Source: Panicum virgatum (Eukaryota > Streptophyta > Magnoliopsida > Poales > Poaceae). Taken from it: 64,000 nt of DNA. The translations under genes were made by a program, and so were the position numbers. Positions 33,105 through 44,873 of the stretch are shown here, one piece after another; position 1 is the first letter of the stretch; each line of letters begins with the position of its first letter. The notes under the pieces were generated by a model. The model had not been told where the DNA came from and did not search any database. It saw only the letters and a program-made list of their open reading frames with translations. The DNA lies in NCBI RefSeq assembly GCF_016808335.1, contig NC_053150.1, forward strand, positions 42,435,607-42,499,606. Direction: 5' to 3'.

Positions 33105-33320
33105 TTCACCAACGGTTCCAGATACGAACCGGCGGTGATGAGTGCACATCACCAACGGTTGGCGCACACATCACCGCCGGTTCATAATCCGGCGGTGATC
33201 AACCCCCTCCATCACCGCCGGTTCTGGAACCGGTGGTGATGGCCCCGCTATCACCATCGACTTAAATCCAACGGTATCCAAAACTGTTGGTGATGCACTT
33301 TTAGAACCGGCGGTGATAGG
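33105..33320. repeat. Right subterminal repeats of the first CACTA
   Basis: Inverted and direct ATCACC(G/A)(C/A)CGGTT units mirror those at the left end. Confidence 0.8.
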
Positions 33321-33336
33321 GGTGGCTGTAGTAGTG

Positions 33337-33436
33337 ACCCATCTTTAAAATAGGTTTTTAAATAAATTTTATTTACTAGTAAAATTCCTTCGCACTAACT
33401 GTTAGCACTAACCATTAGCGCGCTAACCAAACAGGC
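33337..33436. mobile_element. Right part of the MITE interrupted by the first CACTA
   Basis: It resumes with CATCTTTAAAATAGG, followed by AATAAATTTTATTTACTAG, and ends near CGCTAACCAAACAGGC, a typical right terminus of GCCTGTTTGG-type MITEs. With the left part at 17701-17803 it reconstructs one element split by the CACTA. Confidence 0.55.
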
Positions 33437-33630
33437 AGTGCCCAGTTTTTCTCACGCTGCAGCTGATCACGTCAATTCCTGCTTCCTGCCGCAGGGCCCA
33501 TCTAATTTTCAGGCATCACTTGTACACTGTGGAGGTATGGAGGGCCTAAGAATGTGGATGTATTAATAATGTCGTGAGCCGTCTATTTCTCCCCCAACTA
33601 TTGTAAAAAAAAAAGATATACATAACATAT
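33437..33630. other. Spacer between the two CACTA elements
   Basis: I see no gene. An A-run lies at about 33606-33614. Confidence 0.4.
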
Positions 33631-34157
33631 AGGCACTACTACAGAATAGGCTTTTATTCCAGGCCATTTGTCCCGGCTGTCTTTGGACCCGGGACAATAG
33701 GTGGCTTTTGTCCCGGGTCCAATGACTAGTCGGGCCAGCAGGGAGATAGAGGTCTTTTATCCCGGTTGTAGACACCAACCGGGATAAAAAAGAAGCTTTT
33801 TGTCTCGGGTGGTAGCTCCAACCGAGACAAAAGACCCCATGGCATTTTTGTCCCGGATGGAGTCACCACCCGGGACAAAAGGGAGCCTTTTATCCCGGGT
33901 GGAGCCAGCACCCGGGACAAAAAGCAACCGACTTCTCCCTCCCTGCCGATATTTTCTAAGTCACTGGCTCCTCTCTCCTCTCATTTCTCTCCCTCTTCTC
34001 TCTCTCTGCCTTTATCTTCTTCCTCCCGCCCCTTCCTCAGCTGCCTTCTCTCCTCCCTCCCTCCGGCCCTCAGCTCCCTCCCCGGTGCGGGCGGGGCCGG
34101 CGAGCCGCAACTAGGGCGCGGCCGGGCCCCGGCAAGGCACGCTGGTGAGTGGTGATC

Positions 34158-35046
34158 ATGATGCTCTCTGATATTTCGTCCGACCACGAGGCCACTAGAT
34201 CCAGCTCCCATGGCGGGGACATCGCCACCAGCTACGCCCTGAGCCCTCTCTTCCTCGCGCCGGCGGCCTCGGCCACCGCGCCGCCGCCGCGGCCGGAGGC
34301 GCCGCCCAGGGCGGCGGGGGCCAAGAGGAAGAGAAGCCAGCCCGGCAATCCAGGTAACAATACGTGCATCTTTAATTTCTTGCACACCAATAGGAGCTAG
34401 CTATTCTTTCTTTCGCTGACTCCGCACAAATTAATCAATCGAAGAGCCCGGCGCGGAGGTGATCGCACTGTCGCCGCGGACGCTGGTGGCGACGAACCGG
34501 TTCGTGTGCGAGATCTGCAACAAGGGCTTCCAGCGCGACCAGAACCTGCAGCTGCACCGCCGGGGGCACAACCTCCCCTGGAAGCTCCGCCAGCGGACAA
34601 GCCTCCCGTCGTTCGGCGGCGGCGGCAGGCAGGGCGACGCCGCGGCGGCACCGCCGCGCAAGCGCGTGTACGTCTGCCCCGAGCCCACCTGCGTCCACCA
34701 CGACCCGGCAAGGGCGCTGGGGGATCTGACCGCAGCTAGCAGCGCCCGCTGGCCCGTGGCGGCGCGGGGCCGCGGTGGAGCAGCGCCGGGCGGAGCAGCG
34801 CTGGGCGGCGGCGGTGCGAGGCCGCGGCGGAGCAGCGCCCGGCGGCGGCGGCACGAGGCCGCGGCGGAGCAGCGGCCGTGGCGCTGGGACGACACGGCGG
34901 CGCGGGATCCGGCGAGCAGTGCCCGGTGGCCATGGCGCGGGGCCGCGGCGAGCTCAGGCTGCGGCACTGGGCTGCGGCGAGTGGAGGCGGCGTTGGGCTA
35001 CGGGGTTCCTTTTTCTTTTTTTTTTCTTCAATGGTTCTGGGATTGA
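34158..35046 (+). pseudogene. Captured INDETERMINATE-domain (IDD) zinc-finger fragment with open chimeric frame
   Basis: IDD proteins are plant C2H2 transcription factors. Exon 1 is 34158-34353 (MMLSDISSDHEATRSSSHGG ... KRKRSQPGNP), the intron is 34354-34444 (GT-AG) and exon 2 starts at 34445. The domain begins with [20 protein letters not shown] and the first zinc finger ([21 protein letters not shown]) is complete. The second starts ([20 protein letters not shown]) but breaks off at about 34732, losing its histidines and the remaining fingers. Past the breakpoint the frame runs through GC-rich repeats to a stop at 35044-35046. Spliced, this gives a 265-residue chimera. It is a captured copy, not a normal gene; whether it is expressed cannot be told. 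Confidence 0.8.
34735..34990. repeat. GC-rich tandem repeats beside the IDD fragment
   Basis: Imperfect units of GGCGGAGCAGCG and GCGAGGCCGCGG recur. They may be expanded junction sequence or a second captured fragment. Confidence 0.5.
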
Positions 35047-35364
35047 AATTGAAATTATGTGAATGATTTGGTATGGATTATACGCATGATTTGTTTGTGG
35101 ATTTCAATTGTGATTGGGTTCGTGAATGATTTTGTCACTGAGAATAAAAGATTTGGAAAAGTGGGAGCCTGCATGTGGGCGAACCGCAGGCGAGGTCGGG
35201 CCTGCGAGATTTTTTTTTATTTTGCAAAAATATCATTTGTCCCGGGTCGTGAGCTGCCGGGACAAATGGACAAAGGTCATTTATCCCGGATGCTTAATCC
35301 CGGTTGAAAAACCGGGATAAAAGGCTATTGACAACCGGGACTAAAGCCCTATTCTGTACTAGTG

Positions 35365-37697
35365 AGGCAAAAGAACACGATGTTAAAGCAGTGTACCAGG
35401 GTCATCCCAGCTCTAGCTTCGCCCCTGCACTCAATCACGCTTTTCCCGCTGCCAAACGGCGAGCACCGGGTCTCTGACATGACACGGACCATCCATCCAT
35501 TTCTGACGCCGTCGATGCGCACCGAACTCAGAGAGATCGGAAAGATGCCGACCGGCGGCGACGTGTCGACCGGCGGTGAGCCGTCCTCCGGCGGCAGACG
35601 CGAGCGGGCCAACAAGTGGCAGCGCGGCGCTCGTGATGCCGTGACAAATAATGGCGCGGTGAAAGCCTGCACACACGGTTTCATTCAGCTGGTTGGCGTT
35701 AGTCAAAGCGGCGATCGATCCGGATGGCAGGTGCTTGAGCTGAAAGGGAAAACGGATCTAACAGTCCTGCCGATAGTATCACTCACTGAAGAGAGAGAAA
35801 GAAAGAAAGAGAGAAAGAAAGAAAGAAAGAAAGAAGAAAGTAGGCAGCTGCATGCAGAGCCATCAAAGGGGGACCTTTTCTTGCCATCTTCCTCTTTCTA
35901 TCGAGTTGGGTGGATGACTGGATGGTCTCGGCCATGCTCGGAGCCCCTAGCTAGGTTCCATGCTCGCGTTCTCGCCGTGACCAGATCGAGCTGCGTGTGG
36001 TGCCGCCTTTTGATCAGCGGGCGGGCGTGCTCGTCAAGTCACAGCTTCGTCTCTAGAAACTCCATGGACGTGATCATTGGCGCAGCCAGCATTATCAGTA
36101 GCAAAAACTTAACTTCGACACCGACGTTACAGTAGAGAAAAGAGGAATAATTTGATAGCAGTCACTTGACTCGACTCCTTCTATGTTCTAAGCTGATCTT
36201 CTTATCCGGTTTGCATTGTTTAATTACTCATAACACAGCACACAAGTCCTAGCTTAATTTAATAAAAATCAATGTGAATAGAACAAGTTTTTCAGTAGCA
36301 TTTAGTTAAGGATTGGGAGTGAAAATATTGCAATAGCTACGATGTTGATATCCTCAATGGACAAGCATTGTATATATGTAGAACAATTTTTTTTGAGGCT
36401 ATGGACAAACATTATAGAAACAATGGCATAGTAGTTTTCTTCATATTTATAAGATGGAAAGGGCAACTAGACAGAGAAATAAACTAGGTTTACATGAATA
36501 TGGGCCATCATTTTCTTGAGAATTTCGGAGTTCTTTTTTCTTTCTTTCCATTCCCTGGTATAGCCAGGAAAGGCCACCGTCAAGAAATCCAGGCGAATAA
36601 ATTGTTTTTTTTTCTGGCATGCGAACCAATGCAGGTAGTGGGAATATTGGACCACAAGACGCAGTCACGCTTTCACTAGTAGCAGTTTTCCCTCACGTCA
36701 ATCAGTTTTAACAGTTGTTTGATAAGCATGGGCGCGTAGCATTGGCCCCTACAGGTTATGGACCTCGAGAGAGAGCTGGGGTTCGGGGGACAGGGGAGAA
36801 AGCGAGAGCTACACTGCCTAGCTGCTTTTCTGCAGCTTCACGCCATCACCTACAGCACACACATTTGCTCCCATGACTAAACTTATACGCGCATTTTTAT
36901 GGTAAATAACTACCAGCAATAATACTAATTTTTTTCATTCTGAAAAACAAGAAAAAAAATAATACTAAGAACTTGTGAAGAAAAAAACATCTTGCAGTGC
37001 ATGTAATCAGGTAGTAGGGCAATGACAATGTAATCATGGCCTCACGCGATCCCAATTCTAGAACACGCACAAGTTGACTGAGACTTGTGACAAGACCAGG
37101 TCTCGATCGCTGAGTTATTGGGGCCACCGGCAGCTAGCTGCTACGGTGCTACCGCTGCCCTAGCTGCCTTTCGCGGAGTTGACCTTGCCGCCGGCCGGGC
37201 CCTGGGCATCGCATTCGCCCGGCCGGGCCGGCGAGACGAAGCTGATCTGGTGCTCGATCGCGCATAGTGAGCAGAAAGTGGGAGCTGTCAAATGGAGAAT
37301 AATGCCGGCAGTGGCTGCAGTGTCCTACGCTGGGAAGGGATTTGGACGGCAGAACAGTGTTTCATTTCATTTTTAAAAGTTATAATTTTTTTTTTTTTTG
37401 CATGAGAGGGATTGAGCTGCTGATGGGCTGACTGCAAATAAAGCACCTTGTCGTGTTTCCCATCAGCTCGTGGTCGTGTGGGACGTGGAAAGGAGCCGAT
37501 GTCAGATAGATGCTTCATGCTTGGTCGTCGTGCTGTCTGACAGCAGCAGCTCGATCGGTAGATGATCAGCACAGGGCTGTGGTACAGTGGTAGCTGCACG
37601 ACTTTCCAATTAAACTGCAAGTTAGACTTCCACTGTCTATCATCACCGTGGGAAGTGACAAGTGTAAGACTATTGTAAGAGCATTGGAAACTCAGAA
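35365..37697. other. Intergenic
   Basis: No supported gene. AGCTCTAGCTTCGCCCCTGC at about 35409 matches the right terminus of the hAT MITE at 44709-44865 and is probably a remnant of one. The patch 35480-35720 is GC-rich. AT-rich sequence with poly-T and poly-A runs follows to 37690. Confidence 0.4.
35789..35840. repeat. GAAA/GA microsatellite
   Basis: A run of (GAAA)n interrupted by GAGA; ordinary purine simple repeat. Confidence 0.85.
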
Positions 37698-37912
37698 GGT
37701 GTGTTTAGTTGGTGAAAAAGTTGTAGCAAATTTCGTTGTTATTTGGTAATTAATGTCTAATCATGGATTAATTATGTTTAAAAGATTCATCTCATTTTAA
37801 TTAGTTAAACTGTGTAATTAGTTATTTTTTAAAATATATTTAATGTTTCATGTATGTGTTCGAAGATTTAATGTGATGGGTACTGTAAAATAAATTTTAG
37901 AAACTAAACCCC
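37698..37912. mobile_element. GGTGTGTTTAGTT MITE
   Basis: The ends are GGTGTGTTTAGTTGGTG and (minus strand) GGGGTTTAGTTTCTAAAAT. The interior has AAAGATTCATCTCATTTTAA and TAATGTTTCATGTATGTG, the conserved blocks of the family. Confidence 0.65.
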
Positions 37913-38588
37913 AAGAGGAGAAAGTAAGTAGGCCACGTGGCTATAAACATAAACCGACCAAATATAGTATGCCGGACGGGGTAGAAGCTTACTTTTGGGC
38001 TTGTGGATATGAACATGTAAGCCCGGCCCGGCTCGACATACATCTTAACACAGGCGAAAACGAGGCCCGTCAATGGGTCCCAGTCCAGACAAGCCCACAC
38101 CCCATAGATGAAACTCTGATTTGCAGGCCATGCAGCAGCAGCATTTATTTTATGTATGACAATCGATTATCAGGAACGTGAAACGAGGACCTGTACGGGA
38201 ACCAAAAAGGATCGACTGACCGCGCTGCAAATCAACCTCGCCTGCCTCTGAATCTTTTTCTTTTGAAAGAAATCAGCCTCTGAATCTCTGAACTCTTTCT
38301 TTCGAACAGTGAATCCCTGAACTCTGACCGAACATCTCCCTGCAATAAGCTGCGCCTGCACATGCAGCGGCCTCGCCGCAGGCCGACCGGCGACCGCGCT
38401 CGCATCGGCATCTCGCATGGCATGCCCCCCTCCGCCATCACTGTACACAAGCACGACTGCACGAGAGAAGCGGCCAGAGCCCGCATGGAATCGATGCGAT
38501 GCGAGCTCCCTGCAGATTTTCGCTTTCCGGTGTATCTCCGACCCCAAATCTCCAACCGTATAGTACCCTCGATCGGGGCCGGGCAGCG
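37913..38588. other. Intergenic
   Basis: No gene recognised. Confidence 0.4.
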
Positions 38589-38597
38589 GACACCGGG

Positions 38598-41500
38598 TTC
38601 GGGCTGGGCATTCGGGAGGAACCCAACCGATCGGTTCGGTTCCTCGGTTCCTACAGAATTTCGGTTCCTAGATAATAGGTACCGATCGATTTTTTTAGAG
38701 GCAGAAACCGAACAACTTCGGTTTCGGGTAGTTCGGTTCGGTTCCGGTACTTACCGAAGGAACCGAAGTTTCAAGATGCATAAAAACAGCTCATTCAATA
38801 GTAAATTTTGACAGCACCTCCTCTAATTTTAGCATCAATCCAAACATCAATTCAAACAAGCAACAATAGCATTATAGTAGCAGCATTATATCAATTCAAA
38901 CAAGCAACGGTAGCATTATAGTAGCAGCAAGCATTACAGTACAACACATAGATGTTTTTGTTGTCTCAAATTTAAATGACCAACTTCAAGTCACCACAAC
39001 ACATAGTAGCAGCACGCATTACAGCAACTCAGCAAGCATTACATAGAATTCAGTACAACACCAACTCAGTAGCTCGGCAAGCACCAAGACCAAGGCCAAC
39101 TCAGTAGCAAGCAATCAAGCATTACATAGAATTCAAGTCTCCAACTCAGTAGCTCAGCAGTCAGCACCAAGACCAACAGGCAACAGCAAGCACCAAGCAC
39201 CAGCACCTTCAGACTTCAGTAGTTCAGTCCTTCACAATCACAAGCTGAAATATTATTTGCAAACTGAAACGAGTAAGAAAAAATAGAATTGATGATGAGT
39301 ATATGAATCGAAGAAATGATATACATTTATTTAACTCACATGGTCATTTATCTTTAGATAAGCTCTTGTTCTTGGAGCTTTTGCTTGACTGTGAGCTGAT
39401 GTTGGTGGATGTAACCATCTTTTTTTGCTGCCTTGGATTTGTGACGGCGCAGCATGTGCATCAACAATGGCCTTGTCCTTGAATTCTTGAATAATTTCCA
39501 CAAATAGAAAACAGCAAGCAAATGATACATTAAATAATTGTTGAAAATTAAAAACAGGAAACAAATGGTAAAATAGAGCTACCTTCTTCTAGTTTGGGCA
39601 ACTCTTCTGTATTTTCTTCAATATTGATAGGAGTTGCTCTTCTAAGCCAATCTTGAGTGCAAACAAGAGCTTCAACCATAAATCTAGTAGACTGCCCCTT
39701 CCACCAAGCAAGAATATCAAACTTTTTTGTATCTTCTTCACACTCTTCAGCCAAGTATCTATCAAGTTCATCTATCAAGTTCAGTCCTGCTGCCCCTGCT
39801 GCATGTCCCTGCTGTTCCACTAGCTAGCTTCATTTTCTTAGCAATTCTAGTCCTCAACTTTCTAGCACTCTCTCCACCTTACTTAGATGGGGGCGAATCA
39901 CTTGGTTGGGACTGCACTTCACTTGAAGAAGAATTATTGTTCCTATATTCTTCAAAATGTTCATGCAAACATTTGGTCAGCCCAAACTTTCTGTCCAACA
40001 CCGTCACCATACATCTCATCTATTGCAATTTCTGTATATTGTGAAAGCTTGTATCTAGGATCAAGTACAACAGCAATAAAAATCAGCAAGTTAATATTTT
40101 CCTTCTCCTTTTCTTTTCCCCTTCCCTTCTCATTTTGCAACTCTAAATTGTCATGACAATGCCCCCCAATACTTGTCATACTTGTCTTTCATTCTTAACC
40201 CCATTTCTTGCTGCATAAAATCAGAACTACTCATCCATTCTTTCACCAATTCATTGACCTCTCCAATCTCATGAAAATAAGTATGAGCAGTCAGACTTAA
40301 CGATGTTGAAACACGGTTTGTAACATCAGCAAAATGCCCTAGAAACTCAGCTAGTTTTTTTTTTGCATTATCAAAGTCATGCTCATCAGGAACTCCTGGA
40401 CCAGGAACACCGGGCTTAATGTCACTAAGCAACTCAATTGTATAGTATGGATCTTCCTCTGGATACCTTGCAAACACCTTTTCATATGTGCAAGCAGCTT
40501 TTAGCATATCATATGTGGAATTCCATCTAGTGCACACATCAAGATTTAAGAATGCTTTGCTATTCACTTTCTCCCATTGAGCAATCTCTTTAAATTTTTC
40601 CAATCTTGATGTACCACCCCTAATGAATTTAACCGCAGCCCGCACACGCTTGATAGATTGGTCTACTTCTTTCAAACCATCTTGGACAATCAAGTTAAGT
40701 ATATGTGCAGCACATCTCATGTGAAGGTACTTGCCCTCTGCTATGCTAGTTTTCAAACTATTCATTTGTCTTCTCAAATAAGAAACACCACTATCATTTG
40801 CACTTGCATTATCTACCGTTACTATCATTACTTTGTCTAACCCCCGTTCAAGTAAGACTTTATGCAAGTGTTTCCCAATATTATCTCCCTTTTTGGCTTT
40901 TACCTTGAAAAAACTAATTATCTTTTTATGCAAGCACCAATCTTTGTCAATAAAGTGGGCTGTCACAGTCATATAATTCTCTTGCTGCTGTGATGTCCAA
41001 CCATCGGTTGTGAGGAAAACTCTATTGCATTGTTCTTGAAAGAAAATTTTCAATTTTGCTTTCTGCTCAAAGTACAATTGCACACAGTCCCTAGCGCATG
41101 TCCTTCTAGATGGCAAAGTGAACCTAGGGCAAGCAACAGACATGAACTTCCTAAAACCAGGTTTTTCACCTTTAGCAAATGGTTCCTCATCTTCTATGAT
41201 CATTTCAGCAAAAGCATACCTAAGCAATTCAGGATCAAACTTCCAAGTACCAACACTAGTGCCTTGAGTTATTGACAAAATACATTGTTTAAACTCTACA
41301 TGAGAATTACTCTTGCAAGCATTATAATGTTTACGCATACCAGATATACCATTCAGAACCGGATGTGCTGCAATTTGACTGATGCAATACTTGCATTGTG
41401 CCTTGACCAACTGACCTTCATCAAAGATTTTGGTGTAGTGATCCCACATTTCTGATCTGGATGCGATCTGCTTTCTCTTCTTCCCATCTTCAGCTTCTAG

Positions 41501-42292
41501 ATCAATGATCTCCTTCTCTGCAGCACCATCGGCCTCGTCATCCTTTATGTTCCCATCAGGCCCGGCATGCATCTCTGTCCAATTACTCACCTCTTGCTGC
41601 AAATCCTCCTTAGACATCTAGCAAAAATATACAAGTTACCAGTTATCACCACTACAAATCCCAAGTTCCCCACATCTAAAATAAGTGAGGCACTTACATT
41701 GCAAGATGCAATTGATGTAGCCGTTGTGGACTTCAAGCAGGAGCTGGCCTCGCCGGGGCACTGGGGCGGGCGCTGCCGCGCTGGCGCCTGGCGGTCTTGC
41801 GGGGCCTTGGCGTCGGCGGGCGCTTGGTCGCCGCCTGGGTCGGGATGCGACGGTGGAGAGGGACGGACGCGACGCGAGCGCAGGCGCTGAGGCGCAGGGT
41901 CTGGGTCCGGCCCGTCGCGGTGGGTCGCCGACCGCGGACGGGGGTTGGGGGGCCGTGGGGGGAGGGGGGGGCGCCGCCGCCGGGGGTGTAGGCCTGGCCG
42001 CCTGCGCTGCGCCTGGGAATCAGCTGGGATGAGTCGCGCGCGTCGGGTCGTGTGTGTTAGGGTTGGGAACTGGCAATGGGAACGGATGGTATTAGGGTTT
42101 TTACTTGGGCTGAACTTTACATTGGGCCTAATGGGCTGAATTTCGGTTCTTCGGGAGAACCGAGCCCAAGAACCGAATATCCCGAGGAACTTCGGTTCCT
42201 TAGATCATGGAACTGAAATTCTTCGGTTCCGGTTCCTTCGGTATTGGTTCTCGGTAACTTCGGTTCGGTTCTCGGGTTTTTTTGCCCAGCCC
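38598..42292 (-). mobile_element. hAT transposon (about 3.7 kb) with decayed transposase
   Basis: GACACCGGG occurs directly outside both ends (38589-38597 and 42293-42301), fitting the 8-bp duplication of hAT elements plus one matching base. The termini share GGGCTGGGCA (near 38601 on the plus strand and at the right end on the minus strand). Both subterminal regions are full of TTCGGTTCC-type repeats. A hAT transposase lies on the minus strand but is broken, so the copy is non-autonomous. The stretch 38811-39300 holds imperfect AGCAGCATTATA-like repeats. Confidence 0.8.
39548..41617 (-). pseudogene. hAT transposase (BED zinc finger, RICESLEEPER-like), frameshifted and deleted
   Basis: Reading leftward from the ATG at 41617, a 488-codon frame carries a BED zinc finger (CKYCISQ ... 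GMRKHYNACK), the RNase H-fold core with LTTDGWTS and VTVDNASAND, and Trp-rich hAT segments, ending at 40151. A frameshift in a G-run at about 40168 moves to a frame with LLIFIAVVLDPRYKL. Another break follows near 39965. The C-terminal dimerisation segment (FDILAWWKGQSTRF) is at 39600-39780 but jumps directly to VEALVCTQDWL. The central part of the hAT dimerisation domain, normally between these two strings, is missing. The protein cannot be functional as read. Confidence 0.8.
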
Positions 42293-42301
42293 GACACCGG
42301 G

Positions 42302-44473
42302 CAGGGTTACGCCGCCAGCCGAGGACGAGGAGATTCGCCGCGCGGCTTTACTTACCTGCTCGCGAACATGCAGCCACGCACGCACGCACGCAGGGATGGA
42401 CGACGACGACGACGATACTAGCGGAGCACGACGGGCGTCACTTTTGCTCGCTGGCGACACACTTTAAAGATTCTGCTGGCCGTGCCGCGCGGCGTAGTCT
42501 TCGCTATTCTTAAAAGATTGTATATTTTGTCGATACTGATTGTACTCGTAGCTGTTCTAGATTGATGGCCCCCTAGCGGCACGGCGACCGGAGAGATTTG
42601 ATTCCTCATGGGTCATAGTTAAATCGGTCGGCATGCACGTGGCCACGGCGGACCAGCTGCGCCTGGGCTGACCTCCACATGTGGATGGGTGACGGTGCGA
42701 GCAGAGGCCGCCGCACTGCGGCGAACATTTACCCCGGCCGTGTGCCGCGCGCTGCCGCTGCCATTGATCGATGCCACGGACAGCTCGGGTTAGGATCTAC
42801 CAGGGAGGGCTCGTGTGATGGCGGAACGGCTTCGCGGGCGGCGGCCGCGGCACCCAGGATGGAAAGGGCAGGGCGCCAAAGCAAATCAAACGACGGAGAG
42901 GCCGGTCCGGTGTTCCGTTCTCAAGTTTCCGCATGGATGCCCGCTTTGCCTCGTTTTCGAGGCTACAAAGCAAATCAAGCCAGGTTACACTCGTCATACT
43001 CTAAATCCATCTTATAAAAATTATATTTCATCCTAGTCATCAATATTCTCTACTCTACATTCAGTTTCTCTGCACTCGTTCATACTCTATATCTCTACTC
43101 TATCCCAACTACCTCATATTTTATTCAATCTTCCAACTACATCTCATTTTCCCCTTTTCTTTTCTCTCTCTCTCTCTTTCCTTCCCCCTCCTCTTCTCCG
43201 GCCTCCCTGTTTCTCTGCCCCCCCGGTGCTCTCTCTCAGGCGGAAGCGATGGGCGTGCGGGGGTGCCGGGCCCCTTCACCAAAGGCGGCCATGGCGCGGC
43301 ACGAGGTGGCTAGGCAGGCGCGGAGGCGGCCAAGGCGCGGCTTGGGGCAGCCAGGCAGGCGCGGAGGTGGCCATGGCGCGACGATGGGGCGGCGGCACGA
43401 TGGCCTGTGCGCAACACGGTGGCGGCGTCTCCCTCCCTCCCTTCATCCTCTCTCTCCCGCTCCCCTGCTCTGGACCACCTTGGCCTCGCAGGCATCGAGC
43501 TCGAGCGGATCCGCTGCGCCGAGGTCCTCCGAGCACTCGAGCTCGGGCGGGCCCTCCCCCTCCCAGCTCCTCCCTCCCCTGGGGGTAGGCCATGGCGCGG
43601 CGCAGGCGTGCAACTGGAGCACGAGGACGCAGGGCCGCGCGCGCGGCGGCGGCCAGCACCCGCGCGGCAGCTACGGCGGAGCGGCCACGGGCGAGCGGCC
43701 CACGCGCGGCGCGGTGGGGAGGTCGCGGCGGGGCCGCCGGCGTGCAACCCGGCGGAGCTTGGCCGTCGACCGTGCGCGACCCAGCGCGCCCTCCCTCCAC
43801 CGCGCGGCCGTCGAGGCCCACGCACGGTGGCCTGGAACGCCCCAAGGGGTGACGAGGCCTGGAACGCCCCAAGCCGGTTCACGGCCACGCCAGGTGCCGC
43901 GGGCGACATCACCTTCTGCCGCGCTGGGGAGAGGCCCGCGGCGGAGGCCGGCGGTGGCGGCGATGGCGGCGTTCATCGACCGCGGGTTTCCGGCGGCGGC
44001 GGCCATGGCGGCGTTCATCGATCGCGGGGCTCCGGCGGCCACTCTCTCCCTCCTCTAGTTCGGCCACTCTCTCCCTCCTCTAGTTCGGCCACTCTCTCCC
44101 TCCTCGAGCTCGGCCGGCCTCGGGCTCGCCGGCCTTGGGCGGATCTGCGGCGGCGTAGGCCCACCGGCTAGGCGGCAGCCGAGGCCCGTGCGGCGGCGCC
44201 CCCTCCCCGCTCTCCCCTTCCCGCTCGCCTCCTCCCCGCTCTCCCCTTCCCGCTCGCCTCCTCCGTCCGCCGTTGGAAGGCGTGCGAACGTGCGGGCTCC
44301 ACGCCACGGAGGCGCGTAGCGGACGTGCGCTACGTCCGCCGCATTTGGCGTTCGGGAACCCGTCCGCAACTATGCCGTAGTATTTACCGTGCCCCGCTGC
44401 ATCTCTTCCATCCGGCAAAAGCTACTATAGTGTCTGGTTGCGAATAGGTTACCGCACCCACTGCGGACAACAT
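42302..44473. other. Intergenic, with GC-rich minisatellites
   Basis: No gene is recognised. Contents: a CT-rich tract at 43160-43200; a GC-rich block at 43230-44040 with long frames on both strands and no domain; a tandem repeat of TCTAGTTCGGCCACTCTCTC (about 44043-44105); and a 31-bp repeat around CCCCGCTCTCCCCTTCCCGC (about 44203-44262). The duplicated GGCGGCGTTCATCGA string (43970 and 44010) is a further local repeat. Confidence 0.4.
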
Positions 44474-44700
44474 AAGAGCAAGATTATTAATACAGCCAGC
44501 CGCTGGCTGTAAGGACTCTTGCAGTCTATCTCTCGGCCCACTTGTATAGTAGTTTAGCCCATCATCGTTAATGTGAGGCCCATCTGTCTCTCTCACAAGT
44601 TTTCTTGGTTCTTGTGTCGAAGCTGGCTGCAATATTGCGGTCCACCCTTCTTCTCTCTCCTCTTCTCTCCCCTCCCTCTTAGCCTTTAGCTTCTTGCACT
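44474..44700. mobile_element. MITE copy 1 of an inverted pair
   Basis: It begins AAGAGCAAGATTATTAATAC and holds the palindrome ACAGCCAGC-GCTGGCTGT and CTCACAAGTTTTCTTGGTTC. It matches the reverse complement of 45511-45754, but about 20 bp near its right end is lost. Confidence 0.6.
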
Positions 44701-44708
44701 CTCTGCGT

Positions 44709-44865
44709 CAGGGGCGGAGCTAGGTTGTGTGTGGGGGGTGCCTGGGCACCCACGCCAAAACGAAAATTCAGTGTTAATTATCAAATTTTCACTTCATAAA
44801 TTATAGAGCTAGTAGCACAACCATGGACGGGGCACCCCCTCGATTCAGCTCTAGCTTCGCCCCTG
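44709..44865. mobile_element. hAT-type MITE (157 bp)
   Basis: The terminal inverted repeats are CAGGGGCGGAGCTAG and CTAGCTTCGCCCCTG, with an 8-bp duplication CTCTGCGT outside both (44701-44708 and 44866-44873). The size and duplication length are typical of hAT-derived MITEs. Another remnant of the family lies near 35409. Confidence 0.85.
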
Positions 44866-44873
44866 CTCTGCGT

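Larger units (their letters stand above)
17804..33336. mobile_element. Non-autonomous CACTA (En/Spm) element split by a Sirevirus
   Basis: The ends are CACTACTACAGAACTGG and (minus strand) CACTACTACAGCCACC. A 3-bp duplication, ACC, flanks it (17801-17803 and 33337-33339). Both subterminal regions are packed with ATCACCGCCGGTT-type units in both orientations, as expected for transposase-binding arrays. Without the nested 13.07-kb Copia element the CACTA is only about 2.46 kb and encodes no transposase. It carries GC-rich sequence at 18040-18560, a probable solo LTR and captured exon-like pieces at 19475-19662. Confidence 0.85.
33634..35364 (+). mobile_element. Small CACTA element carrying an IDD gene fragment (Pack-CACTA, 1,731 bp)
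   Basis: The ends are CACTACTACAGAATAGG and (minus strand) CACTAGTACAGAATAGG. AGG flanks both sides (33631-33633 and 35365-35367). The subterminal regions contain repeated CCCGGGACAAAA-type units in both orientations (33655-33925 and 35235-35350). There is no transposase. Between the arrays lies an intron-containing piece of a host zinc-finger gene followed by GC-rich tandem repeats. The subterminal units differ from those of the neighbouring CACTA, so it belongs to another subfamily. Confidence 0.88.

Noticed and set aside
35789..35840. GAAA tract as a regulatory element
   Set aside because: Ordinary microsatellite; nothing near it supports a role.
43226..44418. Candidate gene with several 200+ codon frames
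   Set aside because: Tandem GC-rich minisatellites explain the open frames on both strands.
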